Shown: positions 8,667 to 18,060, numbered from the stretch's first letter. The stretch: 64,000 nt of DNA from Bacillota bacterium (GCA_023392615.1 JAEVYT010000011.1:81490-145489), one strand, 5' to 3'. A program made the numbers and translations. The notes: generated by a model not told the origin, from the letters alone.

Positions 8667-9509
8667 TTACTGGTTAAATTTTACATTTATTTTCCCTACA
8701 CCGCAACCCAATTTTATATTATTCTTAGCATCTTTTTGATTTATTATTTTATTGTTAATATTGTGATAGTTTGAATCACCTACTGTAACATTACCAACCT
8801 CACAGCTAACATCATAGGAATAGTCGGATTCTTTTCCGTCTAATTTAAAATCCACATTACCTACTTTGTTTTTTATTACGTTGTCTCCCGTAATATCACC
8901 GGATACATTAACATTTCCAACTTCACAGGACATATCAATATTTTTTGCTTTTATCTGATCAATTCTTATCTCACCAGCTCCAACGTGGTACCTAGAAGAA
9001 TCTTTTACTATCAGGTTCTTTACATAGAGTCTACCGGATTGTACATCTATGTCACTGGTACCCGCAATCAACTCCTCGGCATCCAGCTCTCCTGCCTTAA
9101 TACTAACTTGGATATTATCTGCTACAAATCCCTTTGGTATAGTAATCTCTATCGTATTTGAATTATCCCAATCAAAGATTCGGTTTACCGGAAACTTCCA
9201 CCCAAATATATTAACCTGTTCTTTCTTATTCTCTTTGATATACCAAGTATCATCTTTTATATAGGATTCTATTTCACTCTTTGCAACATTATCTGCTGTA
9301 ATCTCAAATTTATCACCTGTAACCACTTTAACAGCACGATAATCAATATCCATATCTATGCTTTTTACACCATCTAAGCTTTGATGAAGCGATGAAGTGG
9401 GTTCAACTTTATGAAACCCGGACGTGGCAAATGCGATTATTACTAATACTATACCGAATCCAATCGCCATCAGTGCTATACCCAGCCATACTTTCATAAA
9501 TGATTTCAT
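8667..9509 (-). CDS. DUF4097-family membrane-anchored beta-repeat protein
   Basis: A 280-residue protein with one N-terminal transmembrane helix (about 8-28) and an outside domain of repeated short beta strands. The pattern V.I....G.I.V....G.V.....S recurs, for example VSCEVGNVTVG and SCEVGNVNVSG, as in the DUF4097 (putative adhesin) family with a beta-helix fold. Its start overlaps the stop of the DUF1700 gene by 4 bp (ATGA), so translation is probably coupled. In such operons the protein is thought to serve envelope maintenance; its exact role is unknown. Confidence 0.82.
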   Translation of the reverse strand: MKSFMKVWLGIALMAIGFGIVLVIIAFATSGFHKVEPTSSLHQSLDGVKSIDMDIDYRAVKVVTGDKFEITADNVAKSEIESYIKDDTWYIKENKKEQVNIFGWKFPVNRIFDWDNSNTIEITIPKGFVADNIQVSIKAGELDAEELIAGTSDIDVQSGRLYVKNLIVKDSSRYHVGAGEIRIDQIKAKNIDMSCEVGNVNVSGDITGDNVIKNKVGNVDFKLDGKESDYSYDVSCEVGNVTVGDSNYHNINNKIINQKDAKNNIKLGCGVGKINVKFNQ

Positions 9510-10267
9510 GCTATCACACTCCTATTCTGAAAAGGCATTTTACATATATATACCACCCCTTTGAATATTGCGGGAATTACTGTTTTGCATAGGAATGTAG
9601 TTACCATTAAGAACAATATTCCTAATCCGAATAATATCATCCCTGAACCACATAATGCTATCCCAACAAACGGTACTGTAATTTCTGTCAAACCGGCGAT
9701 AAACATTACAATTCCGGTTATAAACAGAGCAACACCGGTTGCACCAAAACCAACTATAATTCCTAGCACAGTTGCTACAACCCCAATCAATACTCCAAAG
9801 GCGGACATGATAAGTGGGAATCCAAAAATGCACAACCCAATAATTAATACTATTCTCATCCCATTATTATTCGCCTGGTTCTGTGCTTTAAAACCCTGCG
9901 ATGAATTCTGATTATTCTCAGAATGATTGCTACCTGTTTCGGTTTTCGCTTCTTGATTTTGCCCGTTGGCATTTGTCTTTTTACCACCCATTATTTCGAA
10001 TTTTTCATCGGCATAGGTAGTATCCTGATAACCTTTTTCTGTAAAATATCCGCTGCTTTCACGGTCTACCTCATTCAAATTCAAATCTGCCTTTATTATT
10101 CCTGCCACCTTAACAGGCGAACCCAATTCTTTTAATATATCCTCTTCATGCTCTTCTCCGGCATCTTCGATATAACCATTATAGTAATTAAGAGCTTCTT
10201 CTCTTTCTTCTAAAGGGATATCGGACAATAAGCTTTCGAGTTCCTTCATGAATTCTAGCTTTGTCAT
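9506..10267 (-). CDS. DUF1700/HAAS-type membrane protein
   Basis: A 253-residue protein. The first 65 residues form the HAAS/DUF1700 signaling helix region (MTKLEFMKELESLLSDIPLEEREEALNYY), usually paired with PadR regulators. A hydrophilic Asn/Gln-rich linker (about 90-130) follows, then four hydrophobic segments making a compact membrane domain (about 133-235). GGAGTG precedes the ATG. It is translationally coupled to the DUF4097 gene downstream and starts directly after the PadR stop codon. Confidence 0.82.
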   Translation of the reverse strand: MTKLEFMKELESLLSDIPLEEREEALNYYNGYIEDAGEEHEEDILKELGSPVKVAGIIKADLNLNEVDRESSGYFTEKGYQDTTYADEKFEIMGGKKTNANGQNQEAKTETGSNHSENNQNSSQGFKAQNQANNNGMRIVLIIGLCIFGFPLIMSAFGVLIGVVATVLGIIVGFGATGVALFITGIVMFIAGLTEITVPFVGIALCGSGMILFGLGILFLMVTTFLCKTVIPAIFKGVVYICKMPFQNRSVIA

Positions 10268-10585
10268 CTATTTCACTCCTTCAAAAATATTATTAATCTT
10301 TTTATAATAGCTTTCCCACTCGTCAACATAAAGTTTCAATTGAGCCAAGCCTGCGTCCGTTATCTTATAATACCTGCGGTTTCTTCCTCCGAATTCCAAA
10401 TCATACACTTCCAAGCATGCTTCCTTCTGGAGTCTTCTAAGAACCGGATATAATGTGGATTCCGATATTTCAATCGCCAATCGAACATCCTGTGTAATCT
10501 TATATCCGTAAGTACCTTCCGGTTCTTTGGAAACAACAGCAAGCACAATTGCATCAAGCAACGCTGAACCGGTATTAAATACCAT
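10268..10585 (-). CDS. PadR-family transcriptional regulator
   Basis: A 105-residue winged-helix repressor of the short PadR-s2 type: LLDAIVLAVVSKEPEGTYGYKITQDV, then SESTLYPVLRRLQKEACLEVY and a wing with GGRNRRYYKITDAG, then a C-terminal dimerisation helix. The start is ATG 10585, eight bases after AAAGGAG; the in-frame ATG at 10603 precedes that site and is rejected. As first gene of the operon it probably represses itself together with the three envelope genes; a perfect palindrome in the promoter spacer is a likely operator. Confidence 0.9.
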   Translation of the reverse strand: MVFNTGSALLDAIVLAVVSKEPEGTYGYKITQDVRLAIEISESTLYPVLRRLQKEACLEVYDLEFGGRNRRYYKITDAGLAQLKLYVDEWESYYKKINNIFEGVK

Positions 10586-10644
10586 GCCAACAACTCCTTT
10601 CATTCACTTCATTATATCTCAATTAATATTATTGATTTAACAAT

Positions 10645-10673
10645 ACTATACACCATATAATATTATATGTCAA
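10645..10673 (-). promoter_or_regulatory. PadR operon promoter with palindromic operator in the spacer
   Basis: On the minus strand TTGACA (10673-10668), a 17-nt spacer and TATAGT (10650-10645) form a near-consensus promoter. The spacer holds the perfect 16-bp palindrome CATATAATATTATATG (10654-10669), which also overlaps the -35 box. That placement is ideal for autorepression. Confidence 0.75.
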
Positions 10674-10730
10674 TATAGTAAGTCAAAGTATTTTAACCTT
10701 TAATTTCTTTTACCAATAATGTGCATTCCA

Positions 10731-10764
10731 AAAGAATAAAAAACAAGAGCCGGTTACCCAGCTC
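10731..10764 (-). terminator. Rho-independent terminator after the GH4 gene
   Basis: On the minus strand a 7-bp stem (GAGCTGG/CCGGCTC with one G-U, 10764-10747) with a GTAA loop is followed by a T-rich tract (10746-10731). It lies 22 bp after the glycosidase stop codon. Confidence 0.75.
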
Positions 10765-10785
10765 CTTACAAATTGACTACTTCTT

Positions 10786-12093
10786 TTACCCCCGATAAAA
10801 GTTAGCCAAAAACTCCTTATGTTCCTCAAGTATATCTTTTAACAGATTCAGTGCATTCGTATGACCATGAACCAAAGGATGATTTAATAATGCAAGATAA
10901 GCTAACTCCCTATTTCCTGTCATTGCCGCCTTTATTGTTAACATCTCAAACTCTTTGATCAGATTTACTAGTGGCGCTACCGTTGATGGTATTGGGTCAG
11001 CTGATATTGCATTAACCCCATGTATACTAATATGAGCATTCGTCTCCACTACCGCATCATATGGTAAGTTCGGTACTGCTCCTCTATTTACAGTGTTCAC
11101 AATCTGCATAGAAGGCTCCGGATTTAATAAAGCGGATATCAAGTTTAAAGCTGCAGTTGAATATAAGGCTCCGCCACGTTTTTCAAGGAGCTTTGGTTTT
11201 TCATCTACTTTTTCATCCGAATAGATTTCAAAAAGTTCCTTTTCCACTAGTTTTACCAACTCACCTCTCGTGCCATTGCCCAGTTCAATATCCTTTTTGA
11301 TATGTTCTAATTTTTCCTGCTCAAACCAAAAATATTGCAGATAGGAGGTAGGCATTAGTCTTAAAGAATTAATTAATTCAGCAGAACCGGTTACATCAAT
11401 TGTCTGATGCCCAAGACCCTTTGTAAAATATCCATCATAAAAGAGTTCATCAAATCGCGATACCCCGTTCACCAATACGTCCGTAACAAAGGATAGGTGA
11501 TTTAATCCGGCCATCTTTACATATATTTCATCAGGTCTTTTGTTAAAATATTTACTAAATTCCCGTTCAATATTAATCGGTAAGTTACATAGTCCGACAC
11601 ATTGGATGTTGGAATACATATTAACTGCCTGAGTAACGATTCCTGATGGATTCGCAAAATTAATCAAATAAGCTTTCGGACAGATCTCTTCCATCTCCCG
11701 TGCAATATCCACGATGACAGGAACTGTCCTTAATGCATTTGCAAACCCACCCGCTCCTGTCGTTTCCTGCCCGATCAGACCATATCGTAGAGGGATTTTT
11801 TCATCCTTAATTCGTGCATCCAATCCGCCAACACGTATTTGTGTTACCACAAAATCTGCATTTACCAGAGCTTCCTTTCTATTGGTGGTAAGATACACAT
11901 GCGCGTTATTTTGAACCTTCCCTAGCATACGTTTCGTCAGCTCCAATATAATGTTTGCATTCTTCATCCCTGCTTCTACATCAACAAGAGCAATCTCATA
12001 TGTCTGAAACACCTTATTGTTTATAATTCCTTCCAAAAGTTCCGGCATATAACTACTGCCGGCGCCGATTATAACAATTTTGATATTTTTCAA
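10786..12093 (-). CDS. GH4-family 6-phospho-glycosidase (NAD- and metal-dependent)
   Basis: A 435-residue cytoplasmic enzyme of glycoside hydrolase family 4, which cleaves 6-phosphorylated glycosides by a redox mechanism using NAD+ and Mn2+. Seen are the N-terminal Rossmann motif (IVIIGAGSSYMPELL), GLIGQETTGAGG, FANPSG, and the metal ligands Cys169 (LCNLP) and His199 (GLNHLSF), at the usual family positions. The translation start is TTG at 12093, after AGGAGG inside the upstream gene, overlapping that stop by 4 bp (TTGA). Together with the sugar-kinase gene and LacI regulator it forms a small catabolic locus. A 6-phospho-beta-glucosidase is the likeliest activity, but alpha- or galacto-specificity is not excluded. 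Confidence 0.85.
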   Translation of the reverse strand: MKNIKIVIIGAGSSYMPELLEGIINNKVFQTYEIALVDVEAGMKNANIILELTKRMLGKVQNNAHVYLTTNRKEALVNADFVVTQIRVGGLDARIKDEKIPLRYGLIGQETTGAGGFANALRTVPVIVDIAREMEEICPKAYLINFANPSGIVTQAVNMYSNIQCVGLCNLPINIEREFSKYFNKRPDEIYVKMAGLNHLSFVTDVLVNGVSRFDELFYDGYFTKGLGHQTIDVTGSAELINSLRLMPTSYLQYFWFEQEKLEHIKKDIELGNGTRGELVKLVEKELFEIYSDEKVDEKPKLLEKRGGALYSTAALNLISALLNPEPSMQIVNTVNRGAVPNLPYDAVVETNAHISIHGVNAISADPIPSTVAPLVNLIKEFEMLTIKAAMTGNRELAYLALLNHPLVHGHTNALNLLKDILEEHKEFLANFYRG

Positions 12094-13118
12094 AACCTTA
12101 CCTCCTTTAATTTCTGAAACACTTCCTCTTTTACTTCCTTATCTGTATGTCTCATAGCCTCAAAAACTCCTCCTATGACCGGAGGACTACAATTAATGAT
12201 AATATCCGCATTTGCAACTTTACTTTGTAACTCCAGCGTCAAATATTCTACATGCAGATTTGTACAGGCTTTAGAAAAAAGGCTCCCACTGAGTACCACA
12301 GGTACCGCTTCTTTCTCCATTCCAGCATGTATTATCTTGCCCGCTAACGCTTTGCCTATCTCCGTTCCCATGGATGAAACAATCTCTTGCGCAACTTCAT
12401 CTCCAGACGCAGCGCATTCAAATACAATCTTGGGAATCCGATGAAGTTCTTCTTTGGAATAGCGATTCCACCCAACAATCTCTATAATATCCTCCATGCT
12501 CTCCTTGTCAAAAGCTTTCGGAATAACTCTAGTCAATATCGTTGATTTATCAGTGTGTTCATAGGCTCGAAATGTTCGATGAAGCGTCTCCTTCGCGATA
12601 TTATCCCCTCCTCCAAAATTACCAGCCTCGTAGGATAGTGAAATCAAAATATCTTCTTCACCCAACTTATTTCTCACCGCAATATTATGGGAAGTACCAC
12701 AGATAGACACAGCGCCATAATTCAATCTTGTTCCTGCTGCCAGTGCTACCCATGCATCATTTTTTATTAAGTAATTTTTATTCTGAAATATCGGAGATAG
12801 ATTTTCATTTAATATCTTAAAATCACATTCCAAGTCTGCGCCAGCAAGTCCAAGACAAGTATATGCAATATCCTCTATCGTCAATTTAGCTTGCAAAAGT
12901 AGACTTCGCACCGCATCATTAATCAACACATATGTATTCTTTATTCCAATATTTTGATGATTGGTGTCACCGCATCGATAGTATGCAAGTACCTCTCCTT
13001 CTGAATTAGCCAGTATTGCTTCTGACTTCGTCTGCCCACCATCAAATCCAATATAATATTTCAATCTACTCGTATTTTTTGCTGAATCCGGAATAGTTAA
13101 TAACTCATGCAAGTTCAT
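12090..13118 (-). CDS. BadF/BadG-type sugar kinase (N-acetylglucosamine kinase-like)
   Basis: A 342-residue ASKHA-fold ATPase. The phosphate-1 loop YYIGFDGGQTKSEAI begins near residue 21; GAVSICGTSHN and GNFGGGDNIAKETL mark the phosphate-2 and substrate regions. The family includes eukaryote-type GlcNAc kinases and glucosamine kinases. Being coupled to a GH4 gene that needs a phosphorylated substrate, it may phosphorylate an imported sugar or the released monosaccharide. The start at 13118 follows GGAGGT by 7 nt; the longer frame's ATG overlaps that site. No transporter gene is adjacent. Confidence 0.8.
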   Translation of the reverse strand: MNLHELLTIPDSAKNTSRLKYYIGFDGGQTKSEAILANSEGEVLAYYRCGDTNHQNIGIKNTYVLINDAVRSLLLQAKLTIEDIAYTCLGLAGADLECDFKILNENLSPIFQNKNYLIKNDAWVALAAGTRLNYGAVSICGTSHNIAVRNKLGEEDILISLSYEAGNFGGGDNIAKETLHRTFRAYEHTDKSTILTRVIPKAFDKESMEDIIEIVGWNRYSKEELHRIPKIVFECAASGDEVAQEIVSSMGTEIGKALAGKIIHAGMEKEAVPVVLSGSLFSKACTNLHVEYLTLELQSKVANADIIINCSPPVIGGVFEAMRHTDKEVKEEVFQKLKEVRF

Positions 13119-13256
13119 ATATAATACCTCCACTTATATTTATGGCTAAACATTTACTTATTTTAAATAAGAAGGATTTATCCTCGATTTTTACCACACG
13201 CTACAATCTCGTTATTACTCTTTTAAAATTTTTATAAAATCAATGAAATTAAAGGT

Positions 13257-13285
13257 ATTTTATCATATGAAATATATCATGTCAA
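13257..13285 (-). promoter_or_regulatory. Promoter of the kinase-GH4 operon
   Basis: Minus-strand TTGACA (13285-13280), 17-nt spacer and TAAAAT (13262-13257). The candidate LacI operator abuts the -35 box. Predicted transcription start is about 130 nt before the kinase ATG. Confidence 0.7.
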
Positions 13286-13299
13286 TTAAACCGCTTTAA
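13286..13299. promoter_or_regulatory. Candidate LacI-family operator
   Basis: TTAAACCGCTTTAA is a 14-bp near-palindrome centred on CG with one mismatched pair, the typical form of LacI/GalR operators. It sits between the two divergent promoters and touches the -35 of the kinase-GH4 promoter. Assignment to the adjacent regulator is inference. Confidence 0.55.
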
Positions 13300-13310
13300 C
13301 TTTATAACAC

Positions 13311-13339
13311 TTTACACACTGTATGGAATAAGATATAAT
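13311..13339 (+). promoter_or_regulatory. Promoter of the LacI-family regulator gene
   Basis: TTTACA (13311-13316) and TATAAT (13334-13339) are separated by 17 nt; the ATG follows at 13395. Confidence 0.7.
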
Positions 13340-13394
13340 ACAAGAATATACCACCAACTTGTGTAACCGATTAAATCATTCAAGGAGAATTAAT

Positions 13395-14438
13395 ATGTCA
13401 TCAAGCATATATGATATAGCCAAGAAAACCGGACTCTCTGTCGTTACGGTTTCCCGTGTATTAAACAACTATCCCAGTGTAAAGGAAGTCAATCGCGAGA
13501 AAGTACTTGCAGCAATGAAGGAGTTAAATTATGTTCCAAATGCCGCAGCCCGAAACCTGGCAAAAGGCAAAACAGGTATGATTGGATTGCTCATGCCAAA
13601 TTATATGGATGCCTTTATGATAGATGTTATGTCCTCGGTTGAAGAAGCATTAAAAGATAGAGGATTGTTTCTTGCAATTTCAACTGCCTCCGATCTCCGT
13701 GCACTTGCTGAGACCGGGAATTTTATCGGAGATAGAGTGGATGGTTTGTTAATCATGAACCCATTTCTTGATTTGCACTTTATACAGGAGCTAAAAAAAC
13801 GTGAGATTCCTATGGTTTTTTTAGATCTGCACCAGATCAATGTTAAAGTTCCCACCGTGACAGTTGATAACTTTCAGGGCGGATATGACGCTACAGAAGT
13901 ATTAATAAAAGGAGGAGCTCATCGGATTGCTCATATAACCGGCAATAATATATTCGAGAGTAGTAGGGAGCGAACTGAAGGGTATCTTCAAGCTCTTCGT
14001 GATTATAAAATGCCCATTGATCCATCACTTATTATAGAAGGAGAATTTAAAGTATCCGATGGTTATGATGTTACAAAACAATGGATTAAGTCAGGTTCCA
14101 TACCGGATGCGGTGTTTGCGGGTGATGATAATATCGCATTTGGCGTTCTGGATGCGGCAAGAGAATCTGGAATTGATGTTCCAAACACACTCTCCATTAT
14201 TGGTTTTGATGATCATCCTTTCACCGCACAACTACATCCTTCTTTAAGTACAGTTAAGCAACCAACGGAAGAGATGGGGCAATATGGTGTATCTCTTTTA
14301 CTTGATATCATTGATAAAAAATTAAAGAAAATTAGTAAGACTGTGCTTACACCTACTGTGATACAGCGTGACACCACCCTATTAAACGGCGACTCCTATA
14401 AAATAGTTTATGAAAATCATTATAAACAAACAGACTGA
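13395..14438 (+). CDS. LacI-family transcriptional regulator
   Basis: A 347-residue repressor with an N-terminal LacI helix-turn-helix (SIYDIAKKTGLSVVTVSRVLNN), the hinge-helix region, and a periplasmic-binding-protein-like effector domain (GMIGLLMPNYMDAFM onward to the end). ATG 13395 follows AAGGAG by 7 nt; an upstream TTG-initiated frame is not used. It is divergent from the kinase-GH4 operon and is the natural candidate to control it through the operator at 13286-13299. Its effector is presumably a phosphorylated or free sugar and cannot be named. Confidence 0.92.
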   Translation: MSSSIYDIAKKTGLSVVTVSRVLNNYPSVKEVNREKVLAAMKELNYVPNAAARNLAKGKTGMIGLLMPNYMDAFMIDVMSSVEEALKDRGLFLAISTASDLRALAETGNFIGDRVDGLLIMNPFLDLHFIQELKKREIPMVFLDLHQINVKVPTVTVDNFQGGYDATEVLIKGGAHRIAHITGNNIFESSRERTEGYLQALRDYKMPIDPSLIIEGEFKVSDGYDVTKQWIKSGSIPDAVFAGDDNIAFGVLDAARESGIDVPNTLSIIGFDDHPFTAQLHPSLSTVKQPTEEMGQYGVSLLLDIIDKKLKKISKTVLTPTVIQRDTTLLNGDSYKIVYENHYKQTD

Positions 14439-14460
14439 ATATATGTGTAAAAATATATAT

Positions 14461-14544
14461 AAAAGGAAAGGCTACGCTAACTTCCAATTACTTTCAGATA
14501 CATAATATCTGAAAGAATTAATAGTTAGCATAGCCTTTCCTTTT
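14461..14544. terminator. Bidirectional terminator between convergent lacI-type and permease genes
   Basis: Outer arms 14461-14482 and 14523-14544 pair over 22 bp with one mismatch, and an inner perfect 10-bp hairpin (CTTTCAGATA at 14491-14500 with 14506-14515) sits between them. The outer arms end in A-run and T-run, so it should stop both converging transcripts. Confidence 0.85.
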
Positions 14545-14563
14545 TATTTTTTATAAGTGCATT

Positions 14564-16432
14564 CTATATATCATTATCACAATTGAATTTATCACTTAGC
14601 ATATAGTGAAACGGAAGAACAACTGTGGAGACATTCTTATGTTTGCTTAAATGCTGTGTAAAGAAATATGTGGTCTGGTTATGTAATATACTATCATACC
14701 AGTGAGCTGTAACAAATTTAATAACTATAACTGAAATATTTTCTCCATGTTTCAACTGTTTTTCTCTTTCCCACAAATAATCATCCATAGGTTTAATAAT
14801 ATCACGATAAGGTGTTTCGATAATTTCTAGTTTAAACGGAATCTTATACCTCTCCCAATCTGCTCTCAGCTTCTCGGCATGTTCCGGATGACGGCATACA
14901 TGAAGCGCTGTTATATCATTTGAAATTGAATTTGCATAATTAATTGCCTTCAGGAATGGTTTATTAATATCATGCACCAAGAGAATACACTGTGTTGAGG
15001 CAACCCCTCCCTTATCATAGTAAGGACAGTATTCTTCTAAATGCAACTCATCACCAACTGCAGTATAATGTTTTTTTATCACATACATCAATAGCATCAA
15101 AGCAGGAATTGCGATACTTAAAATCCATGCACCATCCATAAACTTTGTACTGAATACAATGATAGACACTACTAATGTAACGATTGCGCCGAATCCGTTA
15201 ATCCAACATTTATACTGCCATCCCTTCTCCTTAATTGTCCTCCACTTTTTGAACATACCATATTGCGCTATAGTAAAGGAGACAAAAACACCTACCGAAT
15301 AAAGAGGGATCAATAGATGTGTATCGCTCTTAAATCCGATGATAAGCAGAGATGCCGCTATAAAGATAAAGATTATACCATTAGAAAAGCTTAATTTTGT
15401 TCCTCTTGAGGAAAACTGTCTTGGCACATATCCATCATGTGCTAAGATATATAGTAACTGAGGCAGACCGTTGTAAGCGGTATTTGCAGCCAATATCAAT
15501 ATAAATGAAGTAAACAATTGAATCGTATAATACATAAATGAATGGCCAAATACTGCGGAAGACATCTGCGATAATACGGTGTGTCCTTCTACATACCTCA
15601 CCTGAAGGTTACATGCAAGAACAGAAGTACCGCCCACAATGACTAATATGATGGATCCTAACATAAACAATACATGCTTTGCATTACGTGTTGATGGGCT
15701 TGCAAAACTAGGTACTGCATTACTAACCGCCTCAACACCGGACATTGCGGTACATCCAGAAGAAAAAGCCTTTAAAACAATCAGCATTCCAATCCCTTTG
15801 ATTGTATCTATCGGTAAAAGTTGAGTTGAATAACTAATTGGATGTAATGTACCGGTAAATAATTTAAAGAAACCGGTAATGATCAATGCCAACATGGAAA
15901 ATATAAATATATAGGTAGGTAAGCCAAATATTTTTGAAGCTTCTTTTACACCACGTAAATTAATTAATGTAATAATCGCTACACATAATAAGGAAATTTC
16001 AATCTTATAGGTATGAAGCACCGGAAATGCGGATGTCAACGCTGCTGTTGATGATGAGATACTAACAGCAACCGTCAATATATAGTCAATTGTTAATGCT
16101 GCTGCAGACAACATCGCTGCAGTATGACCTATGTTTTCCTGAGCTACAGCATACGAACCTCCACCATTTGGATAGTGATCAATTATTTGTGAATATGATA
16201 TGACCAGAATAATCAATAACAATAATATAGGCAGTACTATAAACGGTAGGGTATGAAATGCTAATATACCCATTGCAGGTATTAATATGAGCAAAATCTC
16301 TTCAATTGCGTATGCCACCGATGATACAGCATCACTCGCCATAATCGGAAGTCCCCACACTCTCGATAGTTTTTCGTGAGCAATTTCACTATTCTTAAGT
16401 GGTTTTCCCAAAAGAATATTTTTAATATTCAT
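14564..16432 (-). CDS. APC-superfamily permease, KimA-like (possible potassium importer)
   Basis: A 622-residue polytopic membrane protein with about twelve hydrophobic helices followed by a cytoplasmic C-terminal domain (about 450-622). The opening HEKLSRVWGLPIMASDAVSSVAYA and the GGGSYAVAQENIG motif resemble the YdaO/KimA branch of the APC superfamily, whose Bacillus member imports K+ and is controlled by c-di-AMP. An amino-acid substrate remains possible. No ydaO-type c-di-AMP riboswitch consensus was seen in the 200 bp upstream. GAGGAGAG precedes the start. It stands alone between the LacI locus and the copper operon. Confidence 0.75.
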   Translation of the reverse strand: MNIKNILLGKPLKNSEIAHEKLSRVWGLPIMASDAVSSVAYAIEEILLILIPAMGILAFHTLPFIVLPILLLLIILVISYSQIIDHYPNGGGSYAVAQENIGHTAAMLSAAALTIDYILTVAVSISSSTAALTSAFPVLHTYKIEISLLCVAIITLINLRGVKEASKIFGLPTYIFIFSMLALIITGFFKLFTGTLHPISYSTQLLPIDTIKGIGMLIVLKAFSSGCTAMSGVEAVSNAVPSFASPSTRNAKHVLFMLGSIILVIVGGTSVLACNLQVRYVEGHTVLSQMSSAVFGHSFMYYTIQLFTSFILILAANTAYNGLPQLLYILAHDGYVPRQFSSRGTKLSFSNGIIFIFIAASLLIIGFKSDTHLLIPLYSVGVFVSFTIAQYGMFKKWRTIKEKGWQYKCWINGFGAIVTLVVSIIVFSTKFMDGAWILSIAIPALMLLMYVIKKHYTAVGDELHLEEYCPYYDKGGVASTQCILLVHDINKPFLKAINYANSISNDITALHVCRHPEHAEKLRADWERYKIPFKLEIIETPYRDIIKPMDDYLWEREKQLKHGENISVIVIKFVTAHWYDSILHNQTTYFFTQHLSKHKNVSTVVLPFHYMLSDKFNCDNDI

Positions 16433-16629
16433 TTACTTTCTCTCCTCTTATACACATAACTTTTCAAGTTCTGATTTTCCCGATTTTTCGTTCATTTATC
16501 ACCGGACTCTATCAGCATCTTATTATTATATAGATTCATGTGTTAAGATAGTGTAAATGTTTTTTAATTCATCTAAAGAAGCTGTTATTAATTTTATAAA
16601 AATTTCATAATTCTTAAGGAATAAATTTA

Positions 16630-18027
16630 CTATATATTGTTCTTTGGTAACATAACAATAAATTTACTTCCTATATTAATTTCACTTTCCACCGATACGG
16701 CTCCACCGTGCGCCTCAACTATAGATCTAACTATGGTTAATCCAATTCCAGAACCTCCGGTTGAACGATTTCTTGATTTGTCAGCACGATAAAAACGTTC
16801 GAAGATATATGGAAGCTCTTCAGAGGGGATGCCCATCCCTGTATCAATCACTTGTAGTCCTGCCATATCCTTGGTTTCAAATAACTCAATCATTATCTTA
16901 CTATTATCGCCCGAGTACTTGATCGCATTGGATACCAGATTCAGTATTACCTGTCGAATTCTATCTTGATCCGCCAGTAGACCAACTCTTGTTCCTTCTA
17001 CTTTCAGTTCAATGTTCCTGTTCTCTAGTTCTGTTTGAAAGTTTACAACGGTCTTATCCACAAGGTCATTCAGATAGATTTGTTGCTTGTTCAGTTTTAA
17101 GTTATCACTTTCAATTTTTGCCAATTTTTCCAAATCACCTACTAGTATTCCAATTCGCTGAACTTCATCATAACAACTCTCCAATTTCTCCGGAGAAGCC
17201 TCCCACACACCCTCCATCATTGCTTCCAGATGGGACTGAAGAATTGTAATTGGTGTACGAAGTTCATGTGCAACATCTTCTGTAAGCTGCTTTCTCAGTT
17301 TTTCCAGTGTTTGTAAGGATTGCGCCAAATGATTGACAGATTCCACCAGCAGCATCGTTTCTGTCGTATTACTCACTTCCGTTAATCTCACACCATAGTT
17401 ACCATCTGCTATTTGTTTCGTAACCTCAACTGTTTTTAAAATTGGGTGGCTGATTCTTCTGGCCAGAATATGTCCGATTATTGCCGAGAATATAAGTGAA
17501 ATAATACTAATTTGGATTAATATTCGATTAAAGCAATGTAGGAAGTTAAATTCATTTTCGTTGAGAAAGAACGGCCCAAAGTATCCGATACTAATTGTAC
17601 CGATTACTTTGTTACCGTAATACATCGGACTACTGTCCGTTCTAAATTTACCGTTAATCTGCGGGTATTGAATTTTCATTCTCTTCGATATCTCACCCAT
17701 AATCTGATTACACAAATTCATATCATGGGATTGAGCATCCCATAACTTACGGTTTTTTTCATCATATACCTTTACAATGTAGCCTTCATATATTGAGTTC
17801 ATACCAACTGCATGGATAAAATCAACGTCCCATTGTTTCGTTGACGGAGAATATTGTTTACTGATACTCGATATAATAATCTGTTTTTTAAGCTCTTGTT
17901 GACGGGTAATATATTCTGTAAATTGTTTGTTCATAAAATAATTGGAAAGCACACTAACCAAAGCGATAGTAATTAGAACAATCGCTAGTATTGTAAGTGA
18001 TAGTTGGGTTCTTAAAGCTCTCTTCAT
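16630..18027 (-). CDS. Sensor histidine kinase of the copper operon
   Basis: A 465-residue membrane kinase: N-terminal helix (about 8-30), an extracytoplasmic sensor domain (about 31-165), a second helix (about 168-190), HAMP, HisKA with DVAHELRTPITIL (phospho-His), and HATPase with N-box NLVSNAIKYS, G1 DTGMGIP and G2 GSGIGLTIV. It is complete and of usual length. It lies 33 bp after the response regulator and closes a six-gene minus-strand run with CopA, so it probably senses metal or envelope stress outside the membrane; the signal is inferred from neighbours only. Confidence 0.9.
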   Translation of the reverse strand: MKRALRTQLSLTILAIVLITIALVSVLSNYFMNKQFTEYITRQQELKKQIIISSISKQYSPSTKQWDVDFIHAVGMNSIYEGYIVKVYDEKNRKLWDAQSHDMNLCNQIMGEISKRMKIQYPQINGKFRTDSSPMYYGNKVIGTISIGYFGPFFLNENEFNFLHCFNRILIQISIISLIFSAIIGHILARRISHPILKTVEVTKQIADGNYGVRLTEVSNTTETMLLVESVNHLAQSLQTLEKLRKQLTEDVAHELRTPITILQSHLEAMMEGVWEASPEKLESCYDEVQRIGILVGDLEKLAKIESDNLKLNKQQIYLNDLVDKTVVNFQTELENRNIELKVEGTRVGLLADQDRIRQVILNLVSNAIKYSGDNSKIMIELFETKDMAGLQVIDTGMGIPSEELPYIFERFYRADKSRNRSTGGSGIGLTIVRSIVEAHGGAVSVESEINIGSKFIVMLPKNNI

Positions 18028-18060
18028 CCTTGCTTCCTCTCTGAATTTTAAGATTCATTC

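Noticed and set aside
16433..16629. ydaO-type c-di-AMP riboswitch before the KimA-like permease
   Set aside because: The leader lacks the GC-rich conserved ydaO core and is too AT-rich to fold that way.
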